Shown here in pieces: positions 8,242 to 16,932 of a stretch of DNA of 30,571 nt. The stretch comes from an uncultured Lachnospiraceae bacterium (lineage in GTDB: Bacteria; Bacillota; Clostridia; Lachnospirales; Lachnospiraceae): positions 1-30,571 of the forward strand of contig CAMWJQ010000002.1 in assembly GCA_947174615.1 (NCBI GenBank), read 5' to 3'. The position numbers and the translations under genes are program-made. The notes under the pieces were generated by a model that saw only the letters and a list, made by a program, of their open reading frames with translations, was not told where the DNA came from and made no database searches. Positions within the stretch are counted from its first letter, which is position 1; every line of letters begins with the position of its first letter.

Positions 8242-9753
8242 ATGAGAATTGCATATTTTTTAGATGTTCCTGACGGTCTTGGCGGTGCGGGGAACCTGCT
8301 GCTGCAGCAGGCAGGTTTGATGTCAGAATTATATGATGTGATCGTTGTCATTCCAACGGATGACAACGGAAATTCGAACCAAGAGTATGAGAAACGCTGC
8401 TGTGAGCTGAATGTAGCCCATATAGGTATGAAATTTTATACATCCTATAATTTTTTTAAGATTGATTATTCAGAAGCAATGGAAAGCGTTCCGTTTATTG
8501 AAGAATTTGCGAAAAAAGAAAATATAGCATTCTTTCATAGTGTACAGCTGAATGTAGCGGTGGAATACGTTTCCAGAAAATTAAGAATCCCACACCTCAT
8601 GAATATTTATCAGCTGCAGAAAAATGAGTTTAACCTGTGCCCTGCAGATATATATGCGCAGTATCATATGTGTGATTCTAAAATGTATTCGGAATTATGG
8701 CAGGGACAGCTAAATATTAAGTCAAGATGTATCAGACCAGTTGCTATACGTGATGAGATGAAAAGCAAAGCTATATGCCAGTTAAAACAAATTAAGATAT
8801 TAATGATGGGGAATGTGTGCAAGAGAAAAAATCAATTGACTGCAATCCGTGCCATAGAACAATGTGTCTTATCTCATAAGTTAGCGTTACATATAGCGGG
8901 GAATATCAGCAACTGTTATGGCGAGAGATGCATTTCTTATGTAGAGGAGCATGGATTAAAAGAATATATCCATTTTCATGGTTTTGTCAGCGATATTGTA
9001 CCATTGCTGGAAGAATGCGATTGTCTGCTTTGTGCCAGCACGGAGGAATCATTTCCGTCATCTATGGTGGAAGCGCTTACATATGATATGACTATCATTT
9101 CTACGCCAGTAGCAGGTGTTCCGGAGTTGTTTGTGGAAAAGTATAATTCTTTTATCTGCGGGGACTTTACCGTGGAAGGCATTAGGGACAGTGTATTGGA
9201 ATGCATTCAATATTATAAGAATGGGAAAATAGCGGATATACACAAGAATGCGAAAAGAACATGGGAAGAATGTTTTTCGAGAAAGACAGTCAGACGGCAG
9301 ATTGACCAATATTATAAGGAGATATTAAGAAATAAACATTTCAAGAGTCTGGATGTATTTCGTGTTATCGGAAATGAGACTGAGCAGATGGAATCACAGC
9401 TGAGGGGTATAGATGTTGAAGGGGAGACGTGGATTTATCACAGGGGAATGTATTATGCATATTTACGAAAGAAACTGTACGGAGGACAAGCATATATCTG
9501 GGGCGCGGGAAAACGGGGCAGACTCGCATTGAGCGTTTTTGAAAAGTTATTTCCGGATGTATCGATCGCAGCATTTATAGATACCAATAGAGAAGGGATT
9601 TACTGTAAAGTACCGATTATAAAGCCGGAAGAGGTTCCGATTGCGAACGGGAATTATTACTGTATAAGCTTTGCGGAAAATAGGGAGGCTGCCATATACT
9701 ACTTAGAGGACAGGGGGTTGGAACTGTACGAGCAGATTTGGTGCATGCCATAG
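8242..9753 (+). CDS. GT4-family glycosyltransferase with C-terminal Rossmann-like domain
   Basis: A 503-residue protein. The ATG at 8242 follows TTTGGAG by seven bases and gives the usual GT4 beginning MRIAYFLDVPDGLGGAG. A TTG at 8206 would add twelve residues but lacks a ribosome binding site. Residues 1-360 are GT-B: ILMMGNVCKRKNQ at the start of the donor domain and ESFPSSMVEAL (269-279), the conserved E-x7-E nucleotide-sugar site, followed by STPVAGVPELF. After a linker of about 50 residues, the recurring module begins at AYIWGAGKRGRLAL (about 417-430), with IAAFIDTN, a CKVPIIKPEEV element and a final strand. The fusion puts the same module on a GT-B enzyme that elsewhere in the cluster sits on GT-A enzymes. 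Confidence 0.85.
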   Translation: MRIAYFLDVPDGLGGAGNLLLQQAGLMSELYDVIVVIPTDDNGNSNQEYEKRCCELNVAHIGMKFYTSYNFFKIDYSEAMESVPFIEEFAKKENIAFFHSVQLNVAVEYVSRKLRIPHLMNIYQLQKNEFNLCPADIYAQYHMCDSKMYSELWQGQLNIKSRCIRPVAIRDEMKSKAICQLKQIKILMMGNVCKRKNQLTAIRAIEQCVLSHKLALHIAGNISNCYGERCISYVEEHGLKEYIHFHGFVSDIVPLLEECDCLLCASTEESFPSSMVEALTYDMTIISTPVAGVPELFVEKYNSFICGDFTVEGIRDSVLECIQYYKNGKIADIHKNAKRTWEECFSRKTVRRQIDQYYKEILRNKHFKSLDVFRVIGNETEQMESQLRGIDVEGETWIYHRGMYYAYLRKKLYGGQAYIWGAGKRGRLALSVFEKLFPDVSIAAFIDTNREGIYCKVPIIKPEEVPIANGNYYCISFAENREAAIYYLEDRGLELYEQIWCMP

Positions 9754-9846
9754 AACGTGTGTATGGACTTATGCAAGAGGACAGGGAGTAGAGATGCCAG
9801 ACTTTCCAACAGATTGGATTAGAATATAGAGTATGGAGTGAAGGAT

Positions 9847-10539
9847 GTGAAAATATCGATCATAACACCATGTCTGAACAGTGTGAAAACGATAAGGCAG
9901 ACGATTGAAAGTGTACTGAATCAGACCTATCAAGATATTGAATACATCATTGTGGATGGTGCCTCAACGGATGGTACCCTAGAAATTATTCAGGAGTACG
10001 AGATTCAGTTTCAGGGCAGATTGAAATATGTAAGTGAGCCTGACCATGGAATTTATGATGCCATGAATAAGGGGATACGAATGTCGCATGGAAATGTTAT
10101 AGGAATCATCAACAGTGATGATTTCTATGAGGAGGATGCTGTGGATAATATTGTGATGCATTTGGGGCGTGAAAAATATCAGGTGATCTATGGATATTGC
10201 AAAATGTTTAACGGCTGTCATTGTGTTGGTATATTAAGAAGGAGTCATCGTAATCTGCCACAACAGATGATTCCTCATCCAGCATGTTTTCTTACAAGGA
10301 GTATTTATAAGAAATTTGGATTGTTTCTGAATAGTTTTAAGATCGCAGGTGACTATGAGTTGATGCTTCGGCTATATAAGAGTAATAGAGTGAAATTTGT
10401 CCGGATTCATAGAGTTATTGCAAATTTTAGAATGGGTGGGATAAGTAGTTTTTCCAGGCAGCTTAAAAGAGAACGTGCATTGATATTATTTCGTTATAAG
10501 TGCATTTCATTTATAGATATGATAGAGCAAATGTTTTGA
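9847..10539 (+). CDS. GT2 glycosyltransferase, single domain
   Basis: About 230 residues, the shortest transferase here. KISIITPCLNSVKTIRQTI, ESVLNQTYQDIEYIIVDG and ASTDGT are classic family 2 motifs. SEPDHGIYDAMNKGI and INSDD give the donor loop and DxD-like site, resembling WcaE-like transferases. The start is uncertain: GTG at 9847 has GGAG eight bases upstream and begins at the first beta strand, while GTG at 9838 in the same frame overlaps that site. A gap of 93 bases before it holds nothing recognisable. There is no C-terminal Rossmann-like domain, unlike most neighbours. A stand-alone copy of that domain lies two genes downstream. Confidence 0.8.
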   Translation: MKISIITPCLNSVKTIRQTIESVLNQTYQDIEYIIVDGASTDGTLEIIQEYEIQFQGRLKYVSEPDHGIYDAMNKGIRMSHGNVIGIINSDDFYEEDAVDNIVMHLGREKYQVIYGYCKMFNGCHCVGILRRSHRNLPQQMIPHPACFLTRSIYKKFGLFLNSFKIAGDYELMLRLYKSNRVKFVRIHRVIANFRMGGISSFSRQLKRERALILFRYKCISFIDMIEQMF

Positions 10540-10583
10540 TTTTGGTGAATGAAAAAAGATATACAAAATATAGTGGTGATATT

Positions 10584-11492
10584 ATGAAACTGGTTAAGGC
10601 GTGTTACAAGCTAAAGTATTGTCTGCGAAAAATATTTGGAGTACAGACCAGAGACTCTTTCTATGAAAAATTGATCACATGGTACTATAAAATATTCAGG
10701 TGTGAAAAGGCAGGTATCAAATTAGAAAACAAAAGAAAAAGAAGATTCATTCTATCTATGACATCAATCCCGGCACGGATAAACAAGAGCTGGATTACAA
10801 TAGAAAGTATTCTGCGACAGTCATATAAACCGGATAAAATCATCTTATGGCTGGCGGAGGATGAGTTTCGAAATGTAAGACTGCCAGAACGGTTGAAGGA
10901 ACAACAAAAGCGGGGGCTTGAGATATGTTACTGTGACAATCTGAGATCCTATAAGAAGTTTTATTATACAGCAAAGGAGTATCCGGATGATTATATTGTA
11001 GTAGTTGATGATGACATTATTTATACAGAGGATATGCTGGAAATATTAGTGAAAACTTATCGAAAGAATCCGGGGAATGTTGTATGCCACCGTTCTCATT
11101 ATATACAGAAACATGGTGGAAGACTGCGCCCGTACAATGAATGGATCCATTATGAAGCGCGAAGACATATGAAAGAAATACATTCTTTTCAGAATTTTTT
11201 TACCAGTGGCGCCGGAACATTGCTCCCTGTGTTTCGCTTCAGGAAAGAAGTTTTGAATCGGGATGCTTTTATGGAGTTGGTGCCATATGCGGATGATGTG
11301 TGGCTGAATTTTTGTGTATGGAAGTCTGGAATCAGGACTGTCAATACGAAGGGGATTTGCGGACATATTATTTCGATAGAAAGCAGTTCTGATAAAGGAT
11401 TGTCCCGTATTAATGTTACTTATGGAAAAAATGATGAGCAGATCGAGCGGGTATTAAAATACTTAAAAATAGATGTCAATCAGTATCTTTAA
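10584..11492 (+). CDS. GT-A-like glycosyltransferase
   Basis: A 302-residue protein with a basic N-terminus that may sit at the membrane surface. FILSMTSIPARINKSW and ESILRQSYKPDKIILWLAE followed by VVVDDDIIYTEDML give a family 2-like GT-A core with a DDD metal site. FTSGAGTLLP and VPYADDVWLNF follow, the latter resembling an acceptor or catalytic-base region. The ATG at 10584 is chosen because the protein then starts just before a basic helix. A frame from 10500 would overlap the previous gene by 40 bases. The ribosome binding site is weak (GGTGAT). It carries no Rossmann-like C-terminal domain. The acceptor and sugar are unknown. Confidence 0.72.
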   Translation: MKLVKACYKLKYCLRKIFGVQTRDSFYEKLITWYYKIFRCEKAGIKLENKRKRRFILSMTSIPARINKSWITIESILRQSYKPDKIILWLAEDEFRNVRLPERLKEQQKRGLEICYCDNLRSYKKFYYTAKEYPDDYIVVVDDDIIYTEDMLEILVKTYRKNPGNVVCHRSHYIQKHGGRLRPYNEWIHYEARRHMKEIHSFQNFFTSGAGTLLPVFRFRKEVLNRDAFMELVPYADDVWLNFCVWKSGIRTVNTKGICGHIISIESSSDKGLSRINVTYGKNDEQIERVLKYLKIDVNQYL

Positions 11493-11565
11493 GAAAACAT
11501 TATGCAGGCAGCTAGTAATGTATACAGTGATATAAAATTCGATTTAGAAAGTGGAGGAAAATCAC

Positions 11566-12054
11566 ATGAAAAAGAAACTTGGCGGAGCAGTTTTAGGACT
11601 GGCAGGTATGGCGGCGGGAGTCGTGACCGGAGGCGCAGTATCAGCGAGAGCATCATCAAAGAAGATCAATGAGCTGATGGAAGGACATAGGAAAGTTCAT
11701 GCGCTTTATATGGCATTTGATCAATGGCTGCGCATACATCAGAAGGGGAAGACACTTGTTGAATATTTCAAGCAGAATCAGTATCAGACGGTGGCGATTT
11801 ATGGGATGAAAGAGTTGGGAGAACGTCTGTATGACGAACTGGAAGGAACGGATGTTGCTGTGCGTTATATTATTGATAAGAATGCGGATATAATTTATGC
11901 GGATGTGGATGTTGTGACGCCAGAGGATGTGTTGGAGCCAGTGGATGTTATAGTAGTAACCGCAATCTACTATTTTGATGAGATTGAGGAAAATCTTTCT
12001 GGAAAAATTCAGTGTCCGATTGTCTCGTTAGAGGACATTCTGTATGAGATCTAG
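11566..12054 (+). CDS. Stand-alone Rossmann-like protein with N-terminal membrane segment
   Basis: A 162-residue protein whose ATG follows GGAGGAAA by about six bases. Residues 5-26 (GGAVLGLAGMAAGVVTGGAV) are glycine- and alanine-rich and hydrophobic after three lysines, consistent with a membrane anchor; no cleavable signal is obvious. Residues 27-72 are a charged linker. Residues 74-160 match the module fused to the neighbouring transferases: TVAIYGMKELGERL, VRYIIDKN, DVVTPEDVLE and VDVIVVTAIYY. The second glycine of the GxGxxG loop is replaced (YGMKELG), so cofactor binding may be lost. It overlaps the next transferase by 11 bases, which implies coupled translation. I infer that it supplies the module in trans to the two preceding transferases that lack it. 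Confidence 0.7.
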   Translation: MKKKLGGAVLGLAGMAAGVVTGGAVSARASSKKINELMEGHRKVHALYMAFDQWLRIHQKGKTLVEYFKQNQYQTVAIYGMKELGERLYDELEGTDVAVRYIIDKNADIIYADVDVVTPEDVLEPVDVIVVTAIYYFDEIEENLSGKIQCPIVSLEDILYEI

Positions 12055-13246
12055 TGATCTGTCTGCGCCTTTGGTCTCTGTAGTAATCCCTGTGTATAAT
12101 AGAGAAACGACAGTTGGCCGCGCAGTAGCGAGTGTTTTAAATCAGTCTTATACAAATCTGGAATTAATTATTGTGGATGATTGTTCCAATGATAATTCCT
12201 TACAAGTAGTTCGCGAATTTCAGGATAAGAGAATTAAAGTAATTACATCGGAACAAAATTCGGGCGCTAATGCAGCCAGAAACAAAGGCATTCTGGCTGC
12301 AAAGGGACAGTATGTTGCTTTTCAGGACAGTGATGACGAATGGGTTAAGGATAAATTAAAAATACAGCTGCAGGATATGATAGACAGAGATTTATCCGCC
12401 GGTTTTTGTGCACACCGCCTGATAGATGGCAGGAGTGAGCGTATCGTACCTGATGATTATGAGGATAAGAAAAAGTATGAAACCGAATTAATGAATGTGC
12501 TGGCAGACTGTAATGTGGTAAGCACGCAGACGCTCATAGTCAAAAGAGACGTTTTTGACAAAATCGGTTATTTTGATGAAGAAATGCCGCGGCTTCAGGA
12601 TTATGAATTTGTGATCAGACTGGCGCAGAAGGAGAAGATCGGATATATAGCCTGCCCGCTGGTATTGGTTTATCACTCAAAAATAAGCATTTCCACGAAT
12701 TTGGAAGCACTGCGCGAGGCGGTTATACTGCTTCTTATCAAACATGGAGATTTCGTCAACAAGCAGTCTATGGTTTCTCTGTTCATGAATAATGCACTGT
12801 TATCCGGACAAAGCAGTCAGTTGTACACAGACTGCGTCCGGTTTCAGAATATGGCAGCAAGAAAAAACATTCAGGATCTAAACGTTCTGGAATATGTTCT
12901 GGATTGTCTCGTTCACAAATACGGATTATGCAGTCATATTCAAAGAAAACTATATGAGAGTCAGATGGAGAACTTAAAGCCGGATCAATTCGTTATTTAT
13001 GGCGCAGGTCATATCGCCAGAAAGATATATCGGGAGTTGAAGGACAAAAGAAGATATCCTAAGTGCTTTTTAGTGACGCGGGATAAGAAAGAGGATATGA
13101 TTGATGGAATCCCTGTTTGTATCGTAGATGAGTGGGATGATAAGGATACGATGGTAGTAGTAGGAGTAGCGACAGTTTCACAGAATGAGATCATTGACAT
13201 TTTAATAAGTCGAAAATATAAACGTATCATTTGTTATCCAGATTAG
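12044..13246 (+). CDS. GT2 glycosyltransferase with C-terminal Rossmann-like domain
   Basis: A 400-residue protein that starts inside the end of the previous gene, with GAGGA eight bases upstream. Residues 10-220 are a textbook family 2 domain: VSVVIPVYNRETTVGRA, SVLNQSYTNLELIIVDD, NSGANAARNKGI and the metal site FQDSDDEW (93-100). EMPRLQDYEF is typical of the acceptor side. Residues 220-310 are a mostly helical linker. The recurring module follows: FVIYGAGHIARKIYREL (316-332), CFLVTRD, GIPVCIVDEW and MVVVGVA. This is one of the clearest copies because the GIPV element and the glycine loop are both intact. Sugar and acceptor are unknown. Confidence 0.87.
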   Translation: MRSSDLSAPLVSVVIPVYNRETTVGRAVASVLNQSYTNLELIIVDDCSNDNSLQVVREFQDKRIKVITSEQNSGANAARNKGILAAKGQYVAFQDSDDEWVKDKLKIQLQDMIDRDLSAGFCAHRLIDGRSERIVPDDYEDKKKYETELMNVLADCNVVSTQTLIVKRDVFDKIGYFDEEMPRLQDYEFVIRLAQKEKIGYIACPLVLVYHSKISISTNLEALREAVILLLIKHGDFVNKQSMVSLFMNNALLSGQSSQLYTDCVRFQNMAARKNIQDLNVLEYVLDCLVHKYGLCSHIQRKLYESQMENLKPDQFVIYGAGHIARKIYRELKDKRRYPKCFLVTRDKKEDMIDGIPVCIVDEWDDKDTMVVVGVATVSQNEIIDILISRKYKRIICYPD

Positions 13247-13262
13247 AAATCGGAGGTTTAGG

Positions 13263-13373
13263 GTGAAAAATATTGCGATATATGGGGCAGGTGGCTTTGG
13301 ACTTACCTGGGTCTATTGGATGATATTTTTTGAGTTTCAATCTATGAATATGCTGAGATGGTGCGTACTATGA
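13263..13373 (+). pseudogene. Short ORF starting like a Rossmann-domain gene; likely remnant
   Basis: A GTG at 13263 is preceded by a strong GGAGG at 13252-13256 and opens a frame of 36 codons. Its start reads VKNIAIYGAGGFG, which looks like the N-terminus of PglD/NeuD-type proteins and like the modules of this cluster. After residue 13 the sequence loses all resemblance. In the +2 frame just downstream one can read YLGLLDDIF, similar to the next conserved element of such domains. That points to an internal deletion plus frameshift. The stop TGA overlaps the next gene's ATG (ATGA, 13370-13373), so the remnant may still serve for coupled translation. An alternative is a true leader peptide. 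Confidence 0.5.
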
Positions 13374-14485
13374 AGCGGTTAGGGATATATGTCACATATG
13401 ATTGTGAGAATATCGTAGATGATTACATTGGTTATATGCTGCAGGAATTGCGCAAAGTTGTGGATTGTTTGGCAGTAGTGTGCAATTTTAAAGAAATAAA
13501 AAGGGGTATTCAAAATATCAATGTCTATGCGGATAGAGTATATTATAGAGACAATACAGGCTTTGATGCAGGGGCTTACAAGGATGCGTTGTGTTGTTGT
13601 ATTGGATGGAGTGAAGTATCAGCTTATGAAGAGTTAGTGCTTCTCAATGACTCATTTTATGGACCGTTTTATCCAATGGAAGATTTATTCATTAAAATGG
13701 ATAAAATATCCGTAGACTATTGGGGGCTGACAAAATCACCGGCAGGAACATGGAGGGGGAAATATACTTATGACAGTCATATACAGAGTTATTTTCTTGT
13801 TTTTCGGAAAAACATTTTGGATGACAGACGGTTTAGAAATTTTTGGGAATCAATGCCATATCCTGAATCGTTTTCGCAGGCAGTCCGTGTGTTTGAATTA
13901 GAGTGCAGTAAGCTGCTGAATGAATGTGGATGGAGGGGGACAGCACTGTCTGAGCTGGGGCAGCATAAATACCACATCAAAGTAAATGAAAACCCATTTA
14001 TGTTCTATTCATATGAATTGGTGCGGTACGCAGGAATTCCTGTATTAAAGCGCAAAAGTCTGGATATGCGTTTCCCGGGTTTCGGTAATGCATTAAAGGC
14101 GTTTCAATACATAGAAGATCAAGGTATTTATAATGTGCAGCTAATCGAAGAACATATGTTAAGAATAGGGCAGCCGCTGCATGAAAAAGCGAAATTGGAT
14201 TTTTTCAGATTGGACGAATTTTATGATTCGCACGCCAGAATCTATTTATATGGTGCAGGAATATTGGGAAAGAATCTGGCAGAATATTTTGATTACAGAG
14301 GATGGTCCTTTGAATGTTTTCTAGTGACAGATTCCTGCAGTTTAGAAGACAGATGTATTGCCTTTGAAGAGGCTGATATAGCAGAGGATGATGGGATTAT
14401 AATAGCGGTGGGAACGAAAGAAGCCTATGCCGCAATACTGGATGTCGTCAAAAAGCGATGTGCTGAAAAGCAGATATTTCCATAA
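13370..14485 (+). CDS. RgpF-like rhamnan synthesis protein with C-terminal Rossmann-like domain
   Basis: A 371-residue protein. KRLGIYVTYDCENIVDDYI at the start, YYRDNTGFDAGAYKDAL (about 58-74), LLNDSFYGPFYP (91-102) and VDYWGLTKS match the RgpF family (PF05045), which acts in rhamnose-containing polysaccharide synthesis. Residues 290-371 hold the recurring module, beginning IYLYGAGILGKNLAEYF, with CFLVTD and IIIAVGTKEAY. The start at 13370 overlaps the previous short frame by four bases (ATGA). An ATG at 13358 in the same frame would add only four residues. A rhamnan backbone is not implied, because no dTDP-rhamnose genes are in the window. The Rossmann-like addition is unusual for RgpF proteins as I know them. 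Confidence 0.82.
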   Translation: MKRLGIYVTYDCENIVDDYIGYMLQELRKVVDCLAVVCNFKEIKRGIQNINVYADRVYYRDNTGFDAGAYKDALCCCIGWSEVSAYEELVLLNDSFYGPFYPMEDLFIKMDKISVDYWGLTKSPAGTWRGKYTYDSHIQSYFLVFRKNILDDRRFRNFWESMPYPESFSQAVRVFELECSKLLNECGWRGTALSELGQHKYHIKVNENPFMFYSYELVRYAGIPVLKRKSLDMRFPGFGNALKAFQYIEDQGIYNVQLIEEHMLRIGQPLHEKAKLDFFRLDEFYDSHARIYLYGAGILGKNLAEYFDYRGWSFECFLVTDSCSLEDRCIAFEEADIAEDDGIIIAVGTKEAYAAILDVVKKRCAEKQIFP

Positions 14486-14560
14486 TGAATTTTAGGAATT
14501 GTAGAAAAATAAGCGATGCAGATTGCACAGGATGGGTTAGAAGAGTAAAAGAGGTATACT

Positions 14561-15709
14561 ATGGAAAAAACTTATAATGGCAGAGTAAGCATAATTGTTC
14601 CTATCTATCAGGGGAAAAAATATATTCCCAAGTTAATCAGAATGGCAGAAATATGTCAGGAAAAGGCACAAAATCAAGAAGGAATAGAACTGATTCTGTC
14701 CAATGATGATCCGCATGAAAAAATAGAGGAACCTCTTTTCTCTGATACGATAACGATTCATATCCTGAATACAGAAATAAACAGAGGCATTCAGGCGGCC
14801 AGAATTCAGGGACTTGAAGCAGCGAATGGTGATTTTGTCGTCTTTCTTGATCAGGACGATATTTTATATCCAGACTACATCAGCAGCCAGTTATCCAGCA
14901 TAGGAGATGACGATGCCGCAGTATGCCGATGTATCCATGAGAACCAGCAGTTCTATAACGCTGACAGGAAGTTCGAAGAAGTCATATCCAAAGACTACAT
15001 GATGCAAAAAGGCAATCCCATCATCTCCGCAGGACAGGTACTGATACGCCGCGCATCGCTCCCGAAAATATGGACAGAGAACATCATGAGGACAAATTGT
15101 GCAGATGACTATCTGCTCTGGCTCTGTATGACTGCACAGGGTGCCAAGTTTGTCCTAAATCAGGACATATTATTTGAACATGTTGTAAATGGTAAAAATT
15201 TATCATTGGACAGTAGACGTGAACTCTCATCCCTAGATGAAATGTGTGAGATTCTCTCCCAAAACAGTGTATTTGATGAACAGGGAATGAAGCAGATTAT
15301 GAGTATGCGCCAGCATGTGCTTTCTGAGAGAATCGGTCTTTTGGAAAAGTTTAGAGAGATGTTTTTTGTGCTTAATAAAATGGCATTCTGTCGGGAGAAA
15401 GGGTGTTTCGTTGGAAAATATTTACAATCAGAAGGAATACACCGGGTTTGTATTTATGGAGATGGCTATATTGGAAAGCGTCTGGCAGGCGAATTAAAAG
15501 AATGTAATATAGAGACCGCCTTTTTTATAGACAGAAATGCACATTACCTGACAGAAGAAATTCCGGTTTACCAATTAGAGGAAGCACCCCAAGAGGTAGA
15601 TGCAGTCATAATTTCTCTGGTGCAGAATTATGATTCGGTCAGAAACGAACTTAGAAGAAAATATAAGACAAAGATCTATACAGTTCAGGAGATTTTAGCG
15701 GTTATATAG
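14561..15709 (+). CDS. GT2 glycosyltransferase with C-terminal Rossmann-like domain
   Basis: A 382-residue protein with AAAGAGG six bases before its ATG. Family 2 motifs are VSIIVPIYQGKKYIPKLI, NRGIQAARIQGLEAANG and VFLDQDDILYP with the metal site DQDD (97-100). The usual first aspartate pair appears as LSNDDP, a slight variant. CADDYLLWL follows at the acceptor side. Residues 293-382 form the module: RVCIYGDGYIGKRLAGEL, TAFFIDRN, EIPVYQLEEAP and AVIISLV. The loop reads GDGxxG, so the middle alanine found in most other copies is aspartate. The 75-base gap upstream holds no recognisable element apart from the ribosome binding site. Confidence 0.85.
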   Translation: MEKTYNGRVSIIVPIYQGKKYIPKLIRMAEICQEKAQNQEGIELILSNDDPHEKIEEPLFSDTITIHILNTEINRGIQAARIQGLEAANGDFVVFLDQDDILYPDYISSQLSSIGDDDAAVCRCIHENQQFYNADRKFEEVISKDYMMQKGNPIISAGQVLIRRASLPKIWTENIMRTNCADDYLLWLCMTAQGAKFVLNQDILFEHVVNGKNLSLDSRRELSSLDEMCEILSQNSVFDEQGMKQIMSMRQHVLSERIGLLEKFREMFFVLNKMAFCREKGCFVGKYLQSEGIHRVCIYGDGYIGKRLAGELKECNIETAFFIDRNAHYLTEEIPVYQLEEAPQEVDAVIISLVQNYDSVRNELRRKYKTKIYTVQEILAVI

Positions 15710-15739
15710 AAGAAAATAGCAGGGTGAGAGGATTTGGAT

Positions 15740-16897
15740 GTGGACAGGAAATTAAGCATTATTATACCAGTATATAACACAAAGCCCTATTTGGAGACCT
15801 GCCTGCAGAGTGTGATTGGACAAACCTATCGAAATCTGGAAATTTTGATCATAGATGATGGTTCCACAGATGGGTCAGATATGGTCTGTAAGGCATTTGC
15901 TGAGAAAGACCAGCGTATTTTATACATAAGGCAGGAAAATAAAGGACTGATAGGCGCGCGGCGCACAGGGGTTGAACATGCATCGGGTAAATTTCTGATG
16001 TTTGTTGATTCAGATGACTGGATTGACGAGGGAATGGCTGCGTTTCTAGCAGAGCAGATACAGGATGCAGATCTGGTTTCAACAGGAGTGCATTATGAAA
16101 CGAAGCCAGATATCGTGACAGAATATCTGGATCAGTATGACGAGGGGGAATATCATGGAGCAGATAAAGCATTTTTGCTGAAAACAATGCTTTATGATAA
16201 GGAATCAGATGTATTACAGCGGCTGACGCCCTGGATTTGGAATAAGTTATATCGGACAGAGATGGCAGGACAGGTCTATCGGAAGATTGATACGGACAAT
16301 GCTTTTGCGGAGGACGGTGTATTTTTATATCACTATCTCATCCTTAGCGGGGCAGTTCAAATCAGTCATAAGTGTTTTTATCATTACCGCTATCGTACAG
16401 GCTCTATGTTTCACGGTGGAAATCCCAATATGCTGTCAGATATCAATAAAGCATATTTGGCATTGCAGCCTGATTTTGCAAGACATCCATTTCATGAAGA
16501 TTTACTGTCACAGTTACAGTGCTGGGTAACAGTCACCGCAGTGATGGCGGTAAACGGCGGAATGGGATTTTCACCGCAGTGCCAGATTCCCGAATTTATT
16601 CTGGATACAGATGGGTTGAAGGGAAAAAAGATTGTGCTTTATGGCGCCGGAAAGGCGGGAAAAGACTATTTCAGACAACTTACAAAAATGGGATATGAAG
16701 TGGTATTGTGGGTAGATGGAAATAATCAGCAGACGGAAGGCATCCACAGTCCGACTGAGATTTCCAAAACGAAGTATGATCTGATCCTGGTAGCTGTCAG
16801 CAGACAGGAATACGCTGACAGTATGATTCGTGTTTTGCTGGACATGGGGATAGACCAGAAGCAGATCGTATGGAAGAAGCCAGTGAGAACATTCTGA
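15740..16897 (+). CDS. GT2 glycosyltransferase with C-terminal Rossmann-like domain
   Basis: About 385 residues. The GTG at 15740 lies seven bases after GAGAGGA. A TTG at 15734 lies only one base after it and is less likely. The family 2 domain is very clear: LSIIIPVYNTKPYLETCL, SVIGQTYRNLEILIIDDGS and FVDSDDWIDEG (90-93 as DSDD). It resembles capsule and teichoic acid transferases of the EpsJ/TagF-neighbour type. FAEDGVFLYHYL is the usual catalytic-base region. From about residue 297 the module begins: KIVLYGAGKAGKDYF, EVVLWVDGN, GIHSPTEIS and LILVAVSRQEY. It ends 35 bases before the next gene. Confidence 0.86.
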   Translation: MDRKLSIIIPVYNTKPYLETCLQSVIGQTYRNLEILIIDDGSTDGSDMVCKAFAEKDQRILYIRQENKGLIGARRTGVEHASGKFLMFVDSDDWIDEGMAAFLAEQIQDADLVSTGVHYETKPDIVTEYLDQYDEGEYHGADKAFLLKTMLYDKESDVLQRLTPWIWNKLYRTEMAGQVYRKIDTDNAFAEDGVFLYHYLILSGAVQISHKCFYHYRYRTGSMFHGGNPNMLSDINKAYLALQPDFARHPFHEDLLSQLQCWVTVTAVMAVNGGMGFSPQCQIPEFILDTDGLKGKKIVLYGAGKAGKDYFRQLTKMGYEVVLWVDGNNQQTEGIHSPTEISKTKYDLILVAVSRQEYADSMIRVLLDMGIDQKQIVWKKPVRTF

Positions 16898-16932
16898 CGT
16901 ACATGACTGTAGAGACAGAGGAGGGCAGCAGG

